Source: Burkholderia ubonensis (GTDB taxonomy: Bacteria; Pseudomonadota; Gammaproteobacteria; Burkholderiales; Burkholderiaceae). Taken from it: a stretch of 64,000 bases of DNA. Below, one piece after another: positions 18,111 to 27,277 of the stretch. The first letter of the stretch is position 1; each line of letters starts with the position of its first letter. The translations under genes and the position numbers were made by a program. Location: NCBI RefSeq assembly GCF_902833085.1, contig NZ_CADFEB010000014.1:62001-126000 (forward strand), written 5' to 3'. The notes beneath the pieces are model-generated. The model did not search any database and was not told the DNA's origin. It saw only the letters and a list, made by a program, of their open reading frames with translations.

Positions 18111-18246
18111 GCTCCGCTTTGGTGTTGTGTCGAGGCTGGCCTCACGGTATGGCTCCTGTCGAAATCCTTTGCCACGTTGATACCGAGCCGCTGCGTCTCG
18201 CTGCCTGCCTCGACAGCCTCGTCTCTCACTACAGGCGATCTATCGT

Positions 18247-19038
18247 TCACGGGCCAAGAATAACTTTTTTGCCGGTCTGCCGTTCCAGTCTCCGAGCGAG
18301 GTAGACATGAAAAAAGAAAGTTCGCACAAGCAGCTTACCGAACAACCAGCATGTGGCCGGAAGTGCAAACATGGATAACAAAATGAGCGGCACGTGCAGG
18401 CTGCCATTGCTGTCGCCTATATGAATAGACCATATTGCAAAACCACCCCCAACCGGACCCAGTATCGAAATGACCCACATCGGAATTACCCAGGAGCGTC
18501 CCGGTCCCTCAAGTTCAGCAGCTTCCGCATCAGAAGCACCTGCCGGATAGACAATCCTGTCATCCATCTCAATATAGAATTTTTCAGTCAAATTGAATCG
18601 AGCGGTTGCGCGTTGATAACCCCACCATGAAAGCAATACCCACCATGCGACAATCAACAGGCATGTCGAGAAACCGAGATATCGCAACCAAGTTGGCAAA
18701 GGAGCAAATCCAAAATAGAAAAAGCACCATGACCCAAACATCAACCACATCGGCCCGAACATGCCAATGCATGTCGCAATACCCGCCCACACAAGCCGCC
18801 TCGACTGACGATTGAAAGCATAATTCGCAAACAACACTAGCGAGGAAATAACCAGAATCGAAAACGCAATCCTCCACGACTGAAATGGTGATCCGACGTC
18901 TCCGAACATAACCCAATAGATACCAACAGGACCAATGCCGATCATAAAACCAAGCATCGACATCTTAAGGCTATCGTCAATCCTCGTTCTTTCCACACTT
19001 TCTCCATTGAGTCGCCCTTCCCGCACATCTTGATTCAC
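18247..19038 (-). CDS. polytopic membrane protein, candidate immunity to the upstream T6SS effector
   Basis: A 263-residue protein with about six predicted membrane helices (for example MSMLGFMIGIGPVGIYWVMF, WRIAFSILVISSLVLFANY, FSTCLLIVAWWVLLSWW, VPLILLSMFALPATCWLFG) and a charged C-terminus GKKVILGP. The start is GTG at 19038, preceded by a GGAG lying in the last codons of the upstream gene (4-base gap), so it is translationally coupled to the effector candidate. A many-helix inner-membrane partner is the usual form of immunity to pore-forming toxins. The second, frameshifted copy downstream supports an immunity role. Codon use is AT-richer than the tss genes. No named family recognised. 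Confidence 0.65.
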   Translation of the reverse strand: MNQDVREGRLNGESVERTRIDDSLKMSMLGFMIGIGPVGIYWVMFGDVGSPFQSWRIAFSILVISSLVLFANYAFNRQSRRLVWAGIATCIGMFGPMWLMFGSWCFFYFGFAPLPTWLRYLGFSTCLLIVAWWVLLSWWGYQRATARFNLTEKFYIEMDDRIVYPAGASDAEAAELEGPGRSWVIPMWVISILGPVGGGFAIWSIHIGDSNGSLHVPLILLSMFALPATCWLFGKLLVRTFFFHVYLARRLERQTGKKVILGP

Positions 19039-19042
19039 AACA

Positions 19043-20572
19043 TCACTCCATCGGGAATACTACCCATGACGACCCAGAGTATGAATTCCCATAATCAGCG
19101 GGAATTTGTTGCTCCAGCAGCTTTCCCGCCTCACGAATGAGATTCGACACGTATCGGTTCAACTTCTCCATGGCTTCACGAGGATTCCGGATCACCGACG
19201 TCAGCTCACTGGTCACTTCAAAATGATTGAACGCCATGGCGACACCTATGCCGAATACCCAGGTCACCGCCAACAATCCAAGGGCAATAACCGTGACTGG
19301 AAGGGCGATGGCTGTCCCGGTTGCGACGAACGCCAAGACTACGGCATACGCAATCGTTGCGAATATCGTCGTAAGTATGGCCTGCAACCCATCGGATATC
19401 AGAATTGCCAGCAAGTCCGCGAAGTCTTTATGCGCCGGACTGCCAACCGGCTCGAACCAGTAATCGTGACACCAGGCAGCCGTATCCATTGCGAGGGCAA
19501 AATAGAACATCCTGCCCGTAAGCGTCTTGAAACTAAAACCTCCTTTTACGCCTTCCCACGCAGCCCGAAACGGCGCAGATAGAGAGCCCGTACCTGCCGC
19601 CAGCGTCATGACGCGAACGTCGTGTGCCCGTGCCTGATAGGTAGTCAGGAGGTAGCCAAGGAGCTTGCGCTCCTTCGCCGAGGTCGAGAACAGCAGAGAA
19701 AATTCGCCGGCCGAATTTCTATGCATCAAGAACTTGCGGTTCCAGAATTCCCTCAATGGCCCATTCGGCCCGAATGCATCCCATGCGTATCCGATCCCGG
19801 CCGCTCCGGTGACCATCCCGACAATCCAATTCCGCGAAAGCGTACCGGTAGGATCCCAGTCGAACACTCGCGCACCACTCTTGAAAAATGCGGAAATCTC
19901 CTCTGGAACACCCGGACCGCTGGTCTGCGTGACCTTAAATGCATGGATGGTTGGCAGACCTCCTCTGGGCTTGGTCGCCTTCGCTTCCGAACGCGGGACA
20001 GGTGCAGATGCAAATTTAGTCTTGCTTACCACCAGGGCCGTGTCTTTCAGACCCGATTGCCCCGCTCGGGACTGTTCAAGCGCCTTCGAAGGCACGGGAT
20101 GTTGCCCAACTGCGGGAGTCCCGCCAAGCCCCTCCAAGTCTTTCGCTAGCGCCTGACCGGCCTGACTGTCGTGCAAGATGATCAACAAAGGCGCCGGCTT
20201 ATCCTTCGGATCGTCCGTACAACCCGTCGTACAGTCCATCTTGGCAATCGGATAGTGCCCCAGCACCTTTTCACCCTGCTTGAGAATCAGACTCCCCTCG
20301 AAAGTACGGCCGATCCAGAGGCAGCATCGCTCGCCATCCTTGAACGTGGTCCGGCCGGTATTCACTTTCCGCTTCGTGTCATAAAAGCGCCCGTTGGGTT
20401 GATCGGGGTGCGTCGTGGTGATGGTATAGGTCGCGCCGGCGTGAAGTTTGACGTCGAACACCACGTCCCGATGCTTGCGCAACAGCACTGTCAGTTCCGT
20501 CTCGGCCCTGCAGTTGACCGCCTCCCCCGGCAGATCGATACAAACGTTATGTTGAACAAGTGGCCTGCCCAT
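19043..20572 (-). CDS. putative membrane-active (pore-forming) T6SS effector
   Basis: A 509-residue protein following vgrG: the vgrG TGA and this ATG (20572) are 2 bases apart with GGGAG upstream. Residues 1-~125 are beta-rich with several Cys, followed by a Pro/Lys-rich linker to about 215 and a helical C-terminal domain. That domain has hydrophobic stretches NWIVGMVTGAAGIGYAW, MFYFALAMDTAAWC, and a long hairpin of about 65 residues (ADLLAILISDGLQAILTTIF through VFGIGVAMAF), with an amphipathic tail. The architecture, soluble delivery domain plus hydrophobic hairpin, is that of colicin-like pore formers. The neighbour is a multi-helix membrane protein, the expected immunity. No family recognised by name; the toxin role is inferred from context and topology. 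Confidence 0.6.
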   Translation of the reverse strand: MGRPLVQHNVCIDLPGEAVNCRAETELTVLLRKHRDVVFDVKLHAGATYTITTTHPDQPNGRFYDTKRKVNTGRTTFKDGERCCLWIGRTFEGSLILKQGEKVLGHYPIAKMDCTTGCTDDPKDKPAPLLIILHDSQAGQALAKDLEGLGGTPAVGQHPVPSKALEQSRAGQSGLKDTALVVSKTKFASAPVPRSEAKATKPRGGLPTIHAFKVTQTSGPGVPEEISAFFKSGARVFDWDPTGTLSRNWIVGMVTGAAGIGYAWDAFGPNGPLREFWNRKFLMHRNSAGEFSLLFSTSAKERKLLGYLLTTYQARAHDVRVMTLAAGTGSLSAPFRAAWEGVKGGFSFKTLTGRMFYFALAMDTAAWCHDYWFEPVGSPAHKDFADLLAILISDGLQAILTTIFATIAYAVVLAFVATGTAIALPVTVIALGLLAVTWVFGIGVAMAFNHFEVTSELTSVIRNPREAMEKLNRYVSNLIREAGKLLEQQIPADYGNSYSGSSWVVFPME

Positions 20573-20574
20573 TA

Positions 20575-23253
20575 TCACTCTCCCGTTCGCTTGACCTGAT
20601 TGGCCACGAACTCGTCAAAATCGATGTTCTTCAATTCAGCCTTGCCTTCGGCGTCGAGCGCGACGCTATGCTCGGTCCCATCCTCAGTCGTGAACTTGAT
20701 CGGCTCCCCATGCGGCACATTCCCGTCCGCATCGACGTAGCGAATCCGCATATCCGCCTTCTTGCCTTCCATCTTGAACGTCTTGTGGAGGCTCGTCGGC
20801 CCGCTGAACGCGTGCTCGCCCCCCTTCACGTCGACCTTGCCCGGCGCGTGAATCTCGACGTTGCCGTCCTTGATCCGGATATACGCGCCGCCCGACGTCA
20901 GCAGGATTTCCTGCTTCGCGACGCCTTCGAGCGTCGCAGTCGCCGACAGCAGCTTGACGGTCTTCTGCGCAAGCATCTCGATGTTGTCGTTCTGCGCCTG
21001 TATCTCGACGTCGCCCTTTGCGGCAAAGAGCTTCATGCCCGCGTTCTGCACGAACAGACTGAGCTTCTGCTTGACGCTCGCCACCAGCGACTTGCCGCTG
21101 GCGATATGCATGCTCTGACCGCTGACAAGATTGACGTGCTGGTCCGCAGCCACGTGCGTACTCTGCTGCGTGGACAGCGCAATGCCCGCCGGACTGCCGA
21201 ACAGCATCACGGGTTCCTTGAACGCATTCGCGCTGCCTGTGCCGCCGCCCGCGGTCCTGCCTCCCGACGACGAACCCTGCACGCTGTTCTGCGTCGCGCC
21301 GGTGAAGGCCTTTAGCGCGTCGTGACCGTCGCCGAGGCTTTCCGCCTGATGCATCTGGCTCGCCTGCGACATTGCCTCGATCAACCCCTCGGCATTGACG
21401 AGCTGCTGCTGCGTATCGCGGACGTCGAGCGGCTGACTGTTCGACTGCTTCGGATGCGTCGTGACATAAAGCCCCTGCCCGGCACGCACCGCGCCGTATG
21501 CATCCGTGCGCAGGTCGAAGCCCGTGCCGAGATACGCACCGCGCGTATTGCCGTTCTGTTCGATCAGGTAGCCGACGTGGAGCAGCGAATTCGCGCTGCT
21601 GCTGAACAGGCGCACGCGGTTCTGGCCAGTCGCGTCGTCGAGCACCATTTCGTTATAGCCGGCTCCCGAATACTCTTTCGATCGGTAGCCCGACAAGATC
21701 CCGTCGCTATGCCATTGCGGCTTCACCGCCCCGTTGTAGATGCGGTGCAGGACGATCGGCCTGTCGCAGTCCCCGCCGAGATAACCGACGAGCACTTCTT
21801 CGCCGACTCGCGGAACGTGTACGCTCCCGTAGCCGCCGCCGGTATCCGACTGCGCGACGCGCACCCAGCATGATGCGCGTTCGTTGCCCGGATTCTGCCG
21901 ATCCCAGATGAACATCACCTTGATCCGGTTCAGTTCGTCCGTGTAGACCTCTTCGCCTTTCGGGCCGACCACGATCGCCGTCTCGAGCTGCATCACCGGC
22001 TTCGTGTGCTCGAACGGGCTGCGGTACGGCACCGTCGTGCGCTGCGCTTCGACTTCGACGAGATAGAAACCCGCCGAGCCGTCCTCATGCGCGACCCTGA
22101 ACGCGGCCTCGTCCGCGCAACCGGCTTTGGCCTGTGCCAGCCGGTCCTGCAAGCTATGCGGGAAGCCCGCTTCCTGAGCCGACAGCGGCAGGTTGTTCTC
22201 GATATACCGCGAGACCTTGATGGCCGCGAATTCCCGTTCGCGGTCCGGATCGCGGTCATGCTCCGGATGGTCGGTCAGCACGAAGCGCCGTCCGGCATCG
22301 ATTCCCCGAACGCCGCCCACGCCGAAGAATCGCTTCGCACGCGATTCCCATTCCTCCAGGCGAATCTTCGACAGGTGCTCGCCGCGATCCTGATCCAGAT
22401 ACGTGTAAGCGCCGGTGTACTCGTAAACTTCGGCCTGCTCGGGCAGATTGCCTTGATCGGCCTTCGTCGGCAACGTCGTCCCTTTCGGATTCAACGGTGC
22501 GGAGGGCGCCTTGTAGTCGAACGTGCGCGTCGTGTGCAGCGCGCTCTGCAGGGTCCGCGAACCTGCCCACTGCGTGAAGGCGTCGGTTTCGCTGCCAGTT
22601 CCCGCCCGATAGAATCCAACGGACTTCGGCGACATGTCGTCGACCGCATACAGGTCGTCGGTCACGACGAGCGTGTGCGCGCTGCCGTCCTCGTCATGCC
22701 GCCAGAAGCCGAACAGTCCCTCGTCTTCCATCAGGCGATGCACGAAGTTCCAGTCGGTTTCGCTTTGGCGGCAATAGGAGCGCGAAGGCAGCGGCTTCGA
22801 CAGCGCAAACCGGAACCGCCCTTTGGCCTGCGGATGCGCGTTGAAAACGTCCGCGATGATGGCATCGACAGGCATGTCCTGCCAGTACCGCATGTCGCTG
22901 CGGAATTTGAGGAAGTGCAGCCACGACGCGAAAGTCAGCTGATAGCTCGACAGGCTGCCATCCGCGCCGAGCCTGCGGGCCGTATGAATGTAACCGTTGA
23001 TCGGCAGATACGACTTGTTCGCCTGCTGAATCCAGAGCGTGATCGGCTGGGCGATCAGCTTCTTGAGTTCGATATCGCCGGCGGTCGACACCATGTCGAG
23101 CGTGACGCTGAAGTCGCGGCCCAGTTCGGAATGGGTCACGGCCCGTCGCGGCACGAGTGCATTGCCCGGCAACGACGGAATGTCCGTCTTCAGCAAACGA
23201 TCCTGCTGGATCAGGCCGCCGCGAATCGCCTGAATCAATTCGGTGATGTTCAT
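20575..23253 (-). CDS. vgrG: T6SS spike protein VgrG (TssI), first copy
   Basis: An 892-residue VgrG. The gp27-like base occupies about residues 1-380, the gp5-like OB fold about 400-560 (with AQSDTGGGYGSVHVPRVGEE), then the beta-helix needle and the DUF2345 region (about 640-800, ending PGKVDVKGGEHAFSGP). A ~75-residue C-terminal extension (IRYVDADGNVPHGEPIKFTT...) looks like a transthyretin-type beta domain, the kind used to dock cargo. The gene follows tssA on the same strand after 132 bases and is coupled to the effector candidate downstream. It is closely related to the second VgrG at 51-54 kb but differs in the C-terminal cargo region. Confidence 0.96.
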   Translation of the reverse strand: MNITELIQAIRGGLIQQDRLLKTDIPSLPGNALVPRRAVTHSELGRDFSVTLDMVSTAGDIELKKLIAQPITLWIQQANKSYLPINGYIHTARRLGADGSLSSYQLTFASWLHFLKFRSDMRYWQDMPVDAIIADVFNAHPQAKGRFRFALSKPLPSRSYCRQSETDWNFVHRLMEDEGLFGFWRHDEDGSAHTLVVTDDLYAVDDMSPKSVGFYRAGTGSETDAFTQWAGSRTLQSALHTTRTFDYKAPSAPLNPKGTTLPTKADQGNLPEQAEVYEYTGAYTYLDQDRGEHLSKIRLEEWESRAKRFFGVGGVRGIDAGRRFVLTDHPEHDRDPDREREFAAIKVSRYIENNLPLSAQEAGFPHSLQDRLAQAKAGCADEAAFRVAHEDGSAGFYLVEVEAQRTTVPYRSPFEHTKPVMQLETAIVVGPKGEEVYTDELNRIKVMFIWDRQNPGNERASCWVRVAQSDTGGGYGSVHVPRVGEEVLVGYLGGDCDRPIVLHRIYNGAVKPQWHSDGILSGYRSKEYSGAGYNEMVLDDATGQNRVRLFSSSANSLLHVGYLIEQNGNTRGAYLGTGFDLRTDAYGAVRAGQGLYVTTHPKQSNSQPLDVRDTQQQLVNAEGLIEAMSQASQMHQAESLGDGHDALKAFTGATQNSVQGSSSGGRTAGGGTGSANAFKEPVMLFGSPAGIALSTQQSTHVAADQHVNLVSGQSMHIASGKSLVASVKQKLSLFVQNAGMKLFAAKGDVEIQAQNDNIEMLAQKTVKLLSATATLEGVAKQEILLTSGGAYIRIKDGNVEIHAPGKVDVKGGEHAFSGPTSLHKTFKMEGKKADMRIRYVDADGNVPHGEPIKFTTEDGTEHSVALDAEGKAELKNIDFDEFVANQVKRTGE

Positions 23254-23385
23254 ACGTCGTCCATCTGCTTGTTCGTCGCAATCCCGCGCTGCCTCCCGCT
23301 CTCTCGGGAACGGTTCATCACGTACACCGCCACGCCGGGGGCATCATCGATGCGTGCGGCGTGCGCCGCCGGACGCTCCCCGGGC

Positions 23386-24507
23386 TTACGACTCGTCCGG
23401 CTTCACCCCCAGCAGCTCATGAATATGCGACAGCGACCCGCTGTCCTTCACCACGCTCTCGAGCCACTTGTGCAGCGGCATGTCGGCCCACTCGGCCGCC
23501 TTGTCCGCGAGATACGCAACCGGGCTGTGCGGCTCGGTCTGCCGGAAATAGCGGGCGACCGCGCGCAGCTGGTCGACCGCCTGCGCACGGTTCTGAATGC
23601 CGGCGATCATCTGCGGTGCCGGACGCAAAACGGGCTGCTGCTGCACGTGGGTCTCCTCCGTGTAATGCGGGGCGCCGAAACTCGGCTCGATGCGCTCCTG
23701 CGCCGCCGGGGGCGCCGCTTGCGACTGCGCCCGCTGCTGCGCGCCCGTATAGCCCTGCTCGCGCGCGAAGCGCTCGGTGAGCCGGTACACGGTCTCGAAC
23801 GCGTCGCGCGCCTGGCGGAAGCTCGGCGCCGCATCGCCCGCGCGCGCGTCGAGCGTCTCCTCGAACGCGTCGAGCGCAAATTCGAACGCCTTCAGGTTCC
23901 CGAGCAGCGCCGAATAGAACGCAAGCGACGTCACGCGCCGCGACGCGTCGATCTGCTCGACCGACGGCTTGCCGCGCGCGATGTCGTTCGCGTGCTCCGG
24001 GTCGCGCTTCACCGCCTGCGCGACGTGCTGCGCGACTTCCCAGTCGAGCGTGCTGAACGCGTTCGACGCGCCGTCCGTCACCGGCACCGCGCGCAGCAGC
24101 TCGGCGGTGCGCCCGGCGAGCCACGCGACGTTGCCGAGCCGGTATTCGGTGTCGTCGCCTTCAGGCAGCGGATGCACGGTGTCCCAGTACTGGCGGCACA
24201 GCCCTTCGAGCAACGCGTAGCCGTCGGTGAGGCCCGTGATGCCGTCCTCGAGCGCGAGCGCCTCGGTCAGCCACACGGCCAGCCGCAGGTCCTTCGTCTG
24301 CGTGCGCAGCAGCTCGCTCGAGCGCGCGACGACGAAGCTCCAGTCGGCTTCCTTGATCTCGGTCACCCATTCGCCCTGGTCCAGCGACGGGTCGTCGAAG
24401 CGCCGCGCCTCCTGGATCGCGTCGAAATCGTTCGAGAACAGCAGGTCGTCGCCGCACGGCGACGCATCGCTGATCGGCGTCAGCAAGTCGGGGAGATTGA
24501 TCGGCAT
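23386..24507 (-). CDS. tssA: T6SS assembly protein TssA
   Basis: A 373-residue cytoplasmic protein. The N-terminal ImpA_N domain is clear (ISDASPCGDDLLFSNDFDAI at about 12-31, then EIKEADWSFV). The C-terminal segment YLADKAAEWADMPLHKWLES is the ring-forming region. A low-complexity Gln/Pro/Ala linker joins them. TssA primes baseplate and sheath polymerisation. It follows clpV by 53 bases in the main tss operon. Confidence 0.95.
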   Translation of the reverse strand: MPINLPDLLTPISDASPCGDDLLFSNDFDAIQEARRFDDPSLDQGEWVTEIKEADWSFVVARSSELLRTQTKDLRLAVWLTEALALEDGITGLTDGYALLEGLCRQYWDTVHPLPEGDDTEYRLGNVAWLAGRTAELLRAVPVTDGASNAFSTLDWEVAQHVAQAVKRDPEHANDIARGKPSVEQIDASRRVTSLAFYSALLGNLKAFEFALDAFEETLDARAGDAAPSFRQARDAFETVYRLTERFAREQGYTGAQQRAQSQAAPPAAQERIEPSFGAPHYTEETHVQQQPVLRPAPQMIAGIQNRAQAVDQLRAVARYFRQTEPHSPVAYLADKAAEWADMPLHKWLESVVKDSGSLSHIHELLGVKPDES

Positions 24508-24560
24508 GGTTCAGTGAATCCGTTGATGCATGAGGTTTCGCGCGGTGCTCGTCCGAGCGC

Positions 24561-27227
24561 TCATTCGACCGTGTATTCGAACGCGCCCGCGTCGTCCGCG
24601 CGCACCGCGATGCGCGCGATGGCCTCGCCGTCGGCGATCCGGCCCAGCACGTGGCCGGCGATCTCCGGCAGCAGCGTGCCGTTCAGGATGTGATCGACGT
24701 TGCGGGCGCCCGAATCGACCTCGGTGCAGCGCGCGAGCACCGCGTCGACCAGCGACTCGTCCCACTCGAACACGGCCTTGTGGTTCGCGTCGATCCGGCG
24801 GCGGATGCGGTCGAGCTTCAGTTCGATGATCTCGGCGAGCACGTCGTCGGAGATCGGGTAGTACGGCACGACCTTCATGCGGCCGAGGAACGCGGGCTTG
24901 AACGTCTTGTACAGCTGCGGGCGCAGCGCTTCGGCGAGCGCGTCCGGATCGGGCAGCTCCTCGGCCGGCTTGTTCAGGCAGGCCTGCATCACGGCCGACG
25001 AGCCGACGTTCGACGTCAGGATGATCAGCGTGTTGCGGAAATCGATCTCGCGCCCTTCCGCGTCGTCCATCGCGCCCTTGTCGAACACCTGGAAGAACAT
25101 CTCGAGCACGTCCGGGTGCGCCTTCTCGACCTCGTCGAGCAGCACGACCGAGTACGGATTGCGCCGCACCGCCTCGGTGAGCACGCCGCCCTCGCCGTAG
25201 CCGACGTAGCCCGGCGGCGAGCCCTTCAGGCCCGACACGCTGTGCGCCTCCTGGTACTCGCTCATGTTGATCGTGACCATCTTGCGCTCGCCGCCGTACA
25301 GGATGTCGGCCAGCGCCAGCGCCGTTTCGGTCTTGCCGACGCCCGACGGCCCGACGAACATGAACACGCCGCGCGGCTTGTTCGGGTCCTCGAGGCTCGC
25401 CGACGCGGTGCGCACGCGCTGCGCGATCGCCTCCAGCGCGTGGTCCTGGCCGATCACGCGCGCAGCGAGCAGCGGATGCAGGTTCAGCACCGTGCCGATC
25501 TCGTCCTTCACCATCCGGCCAAGCGGGATGCCCGTCCACGACGCGACGATCTCGGCCACCACGTGGCCGTCGACTTGCAGCGGCACCATCGGCTCGCCGC
25601 CCTGCAGCGCATGCAGCGCCGCGACGCGCTCGGCGAGCTTGTCGCGGGTGGCCGGCACGTCGACCGGCTCGCCGTCCTCCGACGGGCCGCGCGCGCGGTC
25701 GAGCGCCGCGCGCAATTCGGTGATCTCGGCGACGATCGCGCGCTCGCCTTCGTAACGGGCTTCGTCCGCCGCGAGCTGTTCGAGCGCCGCGTCGCGCGCG
25801 CCGCGCAGCTCGCCGAGCCGCTCGTCGTGTGACGCGCCGCCCGCCGCCTCGCGCTCGAGCGACGCGATCTCCGCGTCGATCCGCTCGATGCGCTTCTTGG
25901 TGTCGTCGATCGCGGCCGGCGTCGCGCTCTGCGCGAGCGCGACCTTCGCGCACGCGGTGTCGAGCACGCTGATCGCCTTGTCCGGCAGCTGACGGCCGCT
26001 GATGTAGCGGTGCGACAGGCGCACGGCCTCGGTGATCGCGTCGTCGAGAATCCGCACGTTGAAGTGCGTCTCCATCAGGCCCGCCATCCCGCGCAGCATC
26101 GCGGCCGCGAGCGGCTCGCTCGGCTCCTCGACCTTCACGACCTGGAAGCGCCGCGCGAGCGCCGCGTCCTTCTCGAAGTACTTCTTGTATTCGCTCCACG
26201 TCGTCGCGGCGATCGTGCGCAGCTCGCCGCGCGCGAGCGCCGGCTTCAGCAGGTTCGCCGCGTCGTTCTGGCCGGCCTGGCCGCCCGCGCCGATGATCGT
26301 GTGCGCCTCGTCGATGAACAGGATGATCGGATGCGCGCTCTTCTTCACCTCGTCGATCACGCTCTTCAGCCGGTTCTCGAACTCGCCCTTCACGCTCGCG
26401 CCGGCCTGCAGCAGGCCCATGTCGAGCACGTGCAGCGCGACGCCGCGCAACGGCGGCGGCACGTCGTCGGCGGCGATGCGCAGCGCGAGCCCCTCGACCA
26501 CGGCCGTTTTGCCGACGCCCGCCTCGCCCGTCATGATCGGGTTGTTCTGGCGGCGCCGCATCAGGATGTCGATCGCCTGGCGGATCTCCGCCTCGCGGCC
26601 GATCACCGGATCGATCTTGCCGTCGCGCGCGCGCTGCGTGAGGTTGGTCGTGTAGGTGTCGAGCGCGGGCGTCTTCGACGGGCCGCCTGCGGGCGCCGCG
26701 TCGAGCGCCGGCGCGTCGTCGCCGTCGCTCGCTTCCGCCTGCCGCGGCTCGGCTTCGCTCGACCCGGCGGTGATCTCGTCGAACTTGTGCTTCAGGTCCG
26801 TCACGCGGATCTCGGCGAACTGCGCGGACATCCGCTGCGCGAATTGCGCGAGGTCCGGCGCGGTCAGCAGCGCGAGCAACAGATGCCCAGAGCGGATGCG
26901 GCCGAGCTGCGAATCGAGCGACGCGATCAGCCACGCCTGCTCGAACAGCGCGATCAGGTGCACGGAGAACACCGGCGTGCGCGTGTTGCCGGTCTTCAGG
27001 CGCGTCAGCTCGCGCTCGAGGTCCGCGCGCAGCGCGTGCGGATCGATGCGGCTCGCGCGCAGCGCCAGCGGCAGGTCGCCGGCCGGCTCGTCGAGCAGCG
27101 CGAGGAACAGGTGCTCCAGATCGACCTCGTAGTGGCCGCGCGCGAGGCACGCGCTCGCGGCGTGCTGCGCCGCCTGCCGGCACAGCGGATTCAGTTTCGT
27201 GATCAGGGTCTTCAGGGGCGTGCTCAT
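24561..27227 (-). CDS. clpV: T6SS sheath-recycling AAA+ ATPase ClpV (TssH)
   Basis: An 888-residue Hsp100-type ATPase. The N-terminal helical repeat domain binds contracted TssC sheath. First AAA+ module: Walker A GEAGVGKT at 234-241 and Walker B LFIDEAHT. A coiled middle domain spans about 425-520. Second module: GPSGVGKT at 626-633 and VVLLDEVEKAH. The frame stays open upstream into tssG, but the ATG at 27227 (MSTPLKTLITKLNP) begins the conserved N-domain, so the longer form is rejected. It disassembles contracted sheath for re-use. Confidence 0.97.
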   Translation of the reverse strand: MSTPLKTLITKLNPLCRQAAQHAASACLARGHYEVDLEHLFLALLDEPAGDLPLALRASRIDPHALRADLERELTRLKTGNTRTPVFSVHLIALFEQAWLIASLDSQLGRIRSGHLLLALLTAPDLAQFAQRMSAQFAEIRVTDLKHKFDEITAGSSEAEPRQAEASDGDDAPALDAAPAGGPSKTPALDTYTTNLTQRARDGKIDPVIGREAEIRQAIDILMRRRQNNPIMTGEAGVGKTAVVEGLALRIAADDVPPPLRGVALHVLDMGLLQAGASVKGEFENRLKSVIDEVKKSAHPIILFIDEAHTIIGAGGQAGQNDAANLLKPALARGELRTIAATTWSEYKKYFEKDAALARRFQVVKVEEPSEPLAAAMLRGMAGLMETHFNVRILDDAITEAVRLSHRYISGRQLPDKAISVLDTACAKVALAQSATPAAIDDTKKRIERIDAEIASLEREAAGGASHDERLGELRGARDAALEQLAADEARYEGERAIVAEITELRAALDRARGPSEDGEPVDVPATRDKLAERVAALHALQGGEPMVPLQVDGHVVAEIVASWTGIPLGRMVKDEIGTVLNLHPLLAARVIGQDHALEAIAQRVRTASASLEDPNKPRGVFMFVGPSGVGKTETALALADILYGGERKMVTINMSEYQEAHSVSGLKGSPPGYVGYGEGGVLTEAVRRNPYSVVLLDEVEKAHPDVLEMFFQVFDKGAMDDAEGREIDFRNTLIILTSNVGSSAVMQACLNKPAEELPDPDALAEALRPQLYKTFKPAFLGRMKVVPYYPISDDVLAEIIELKLDRIRRRIDANHKAVFEWDESLVDAVLARCTEVDSGARNVDHILNGTLLPEIAGHVLGRIADGEAIARIAVRADDAGAFEYTVE

Positions 27228-27277
27228 GGCGTCGATCTCAGGTTCGTTTGCGTCGCGTGTTGTTGTGTTCGGGTATT

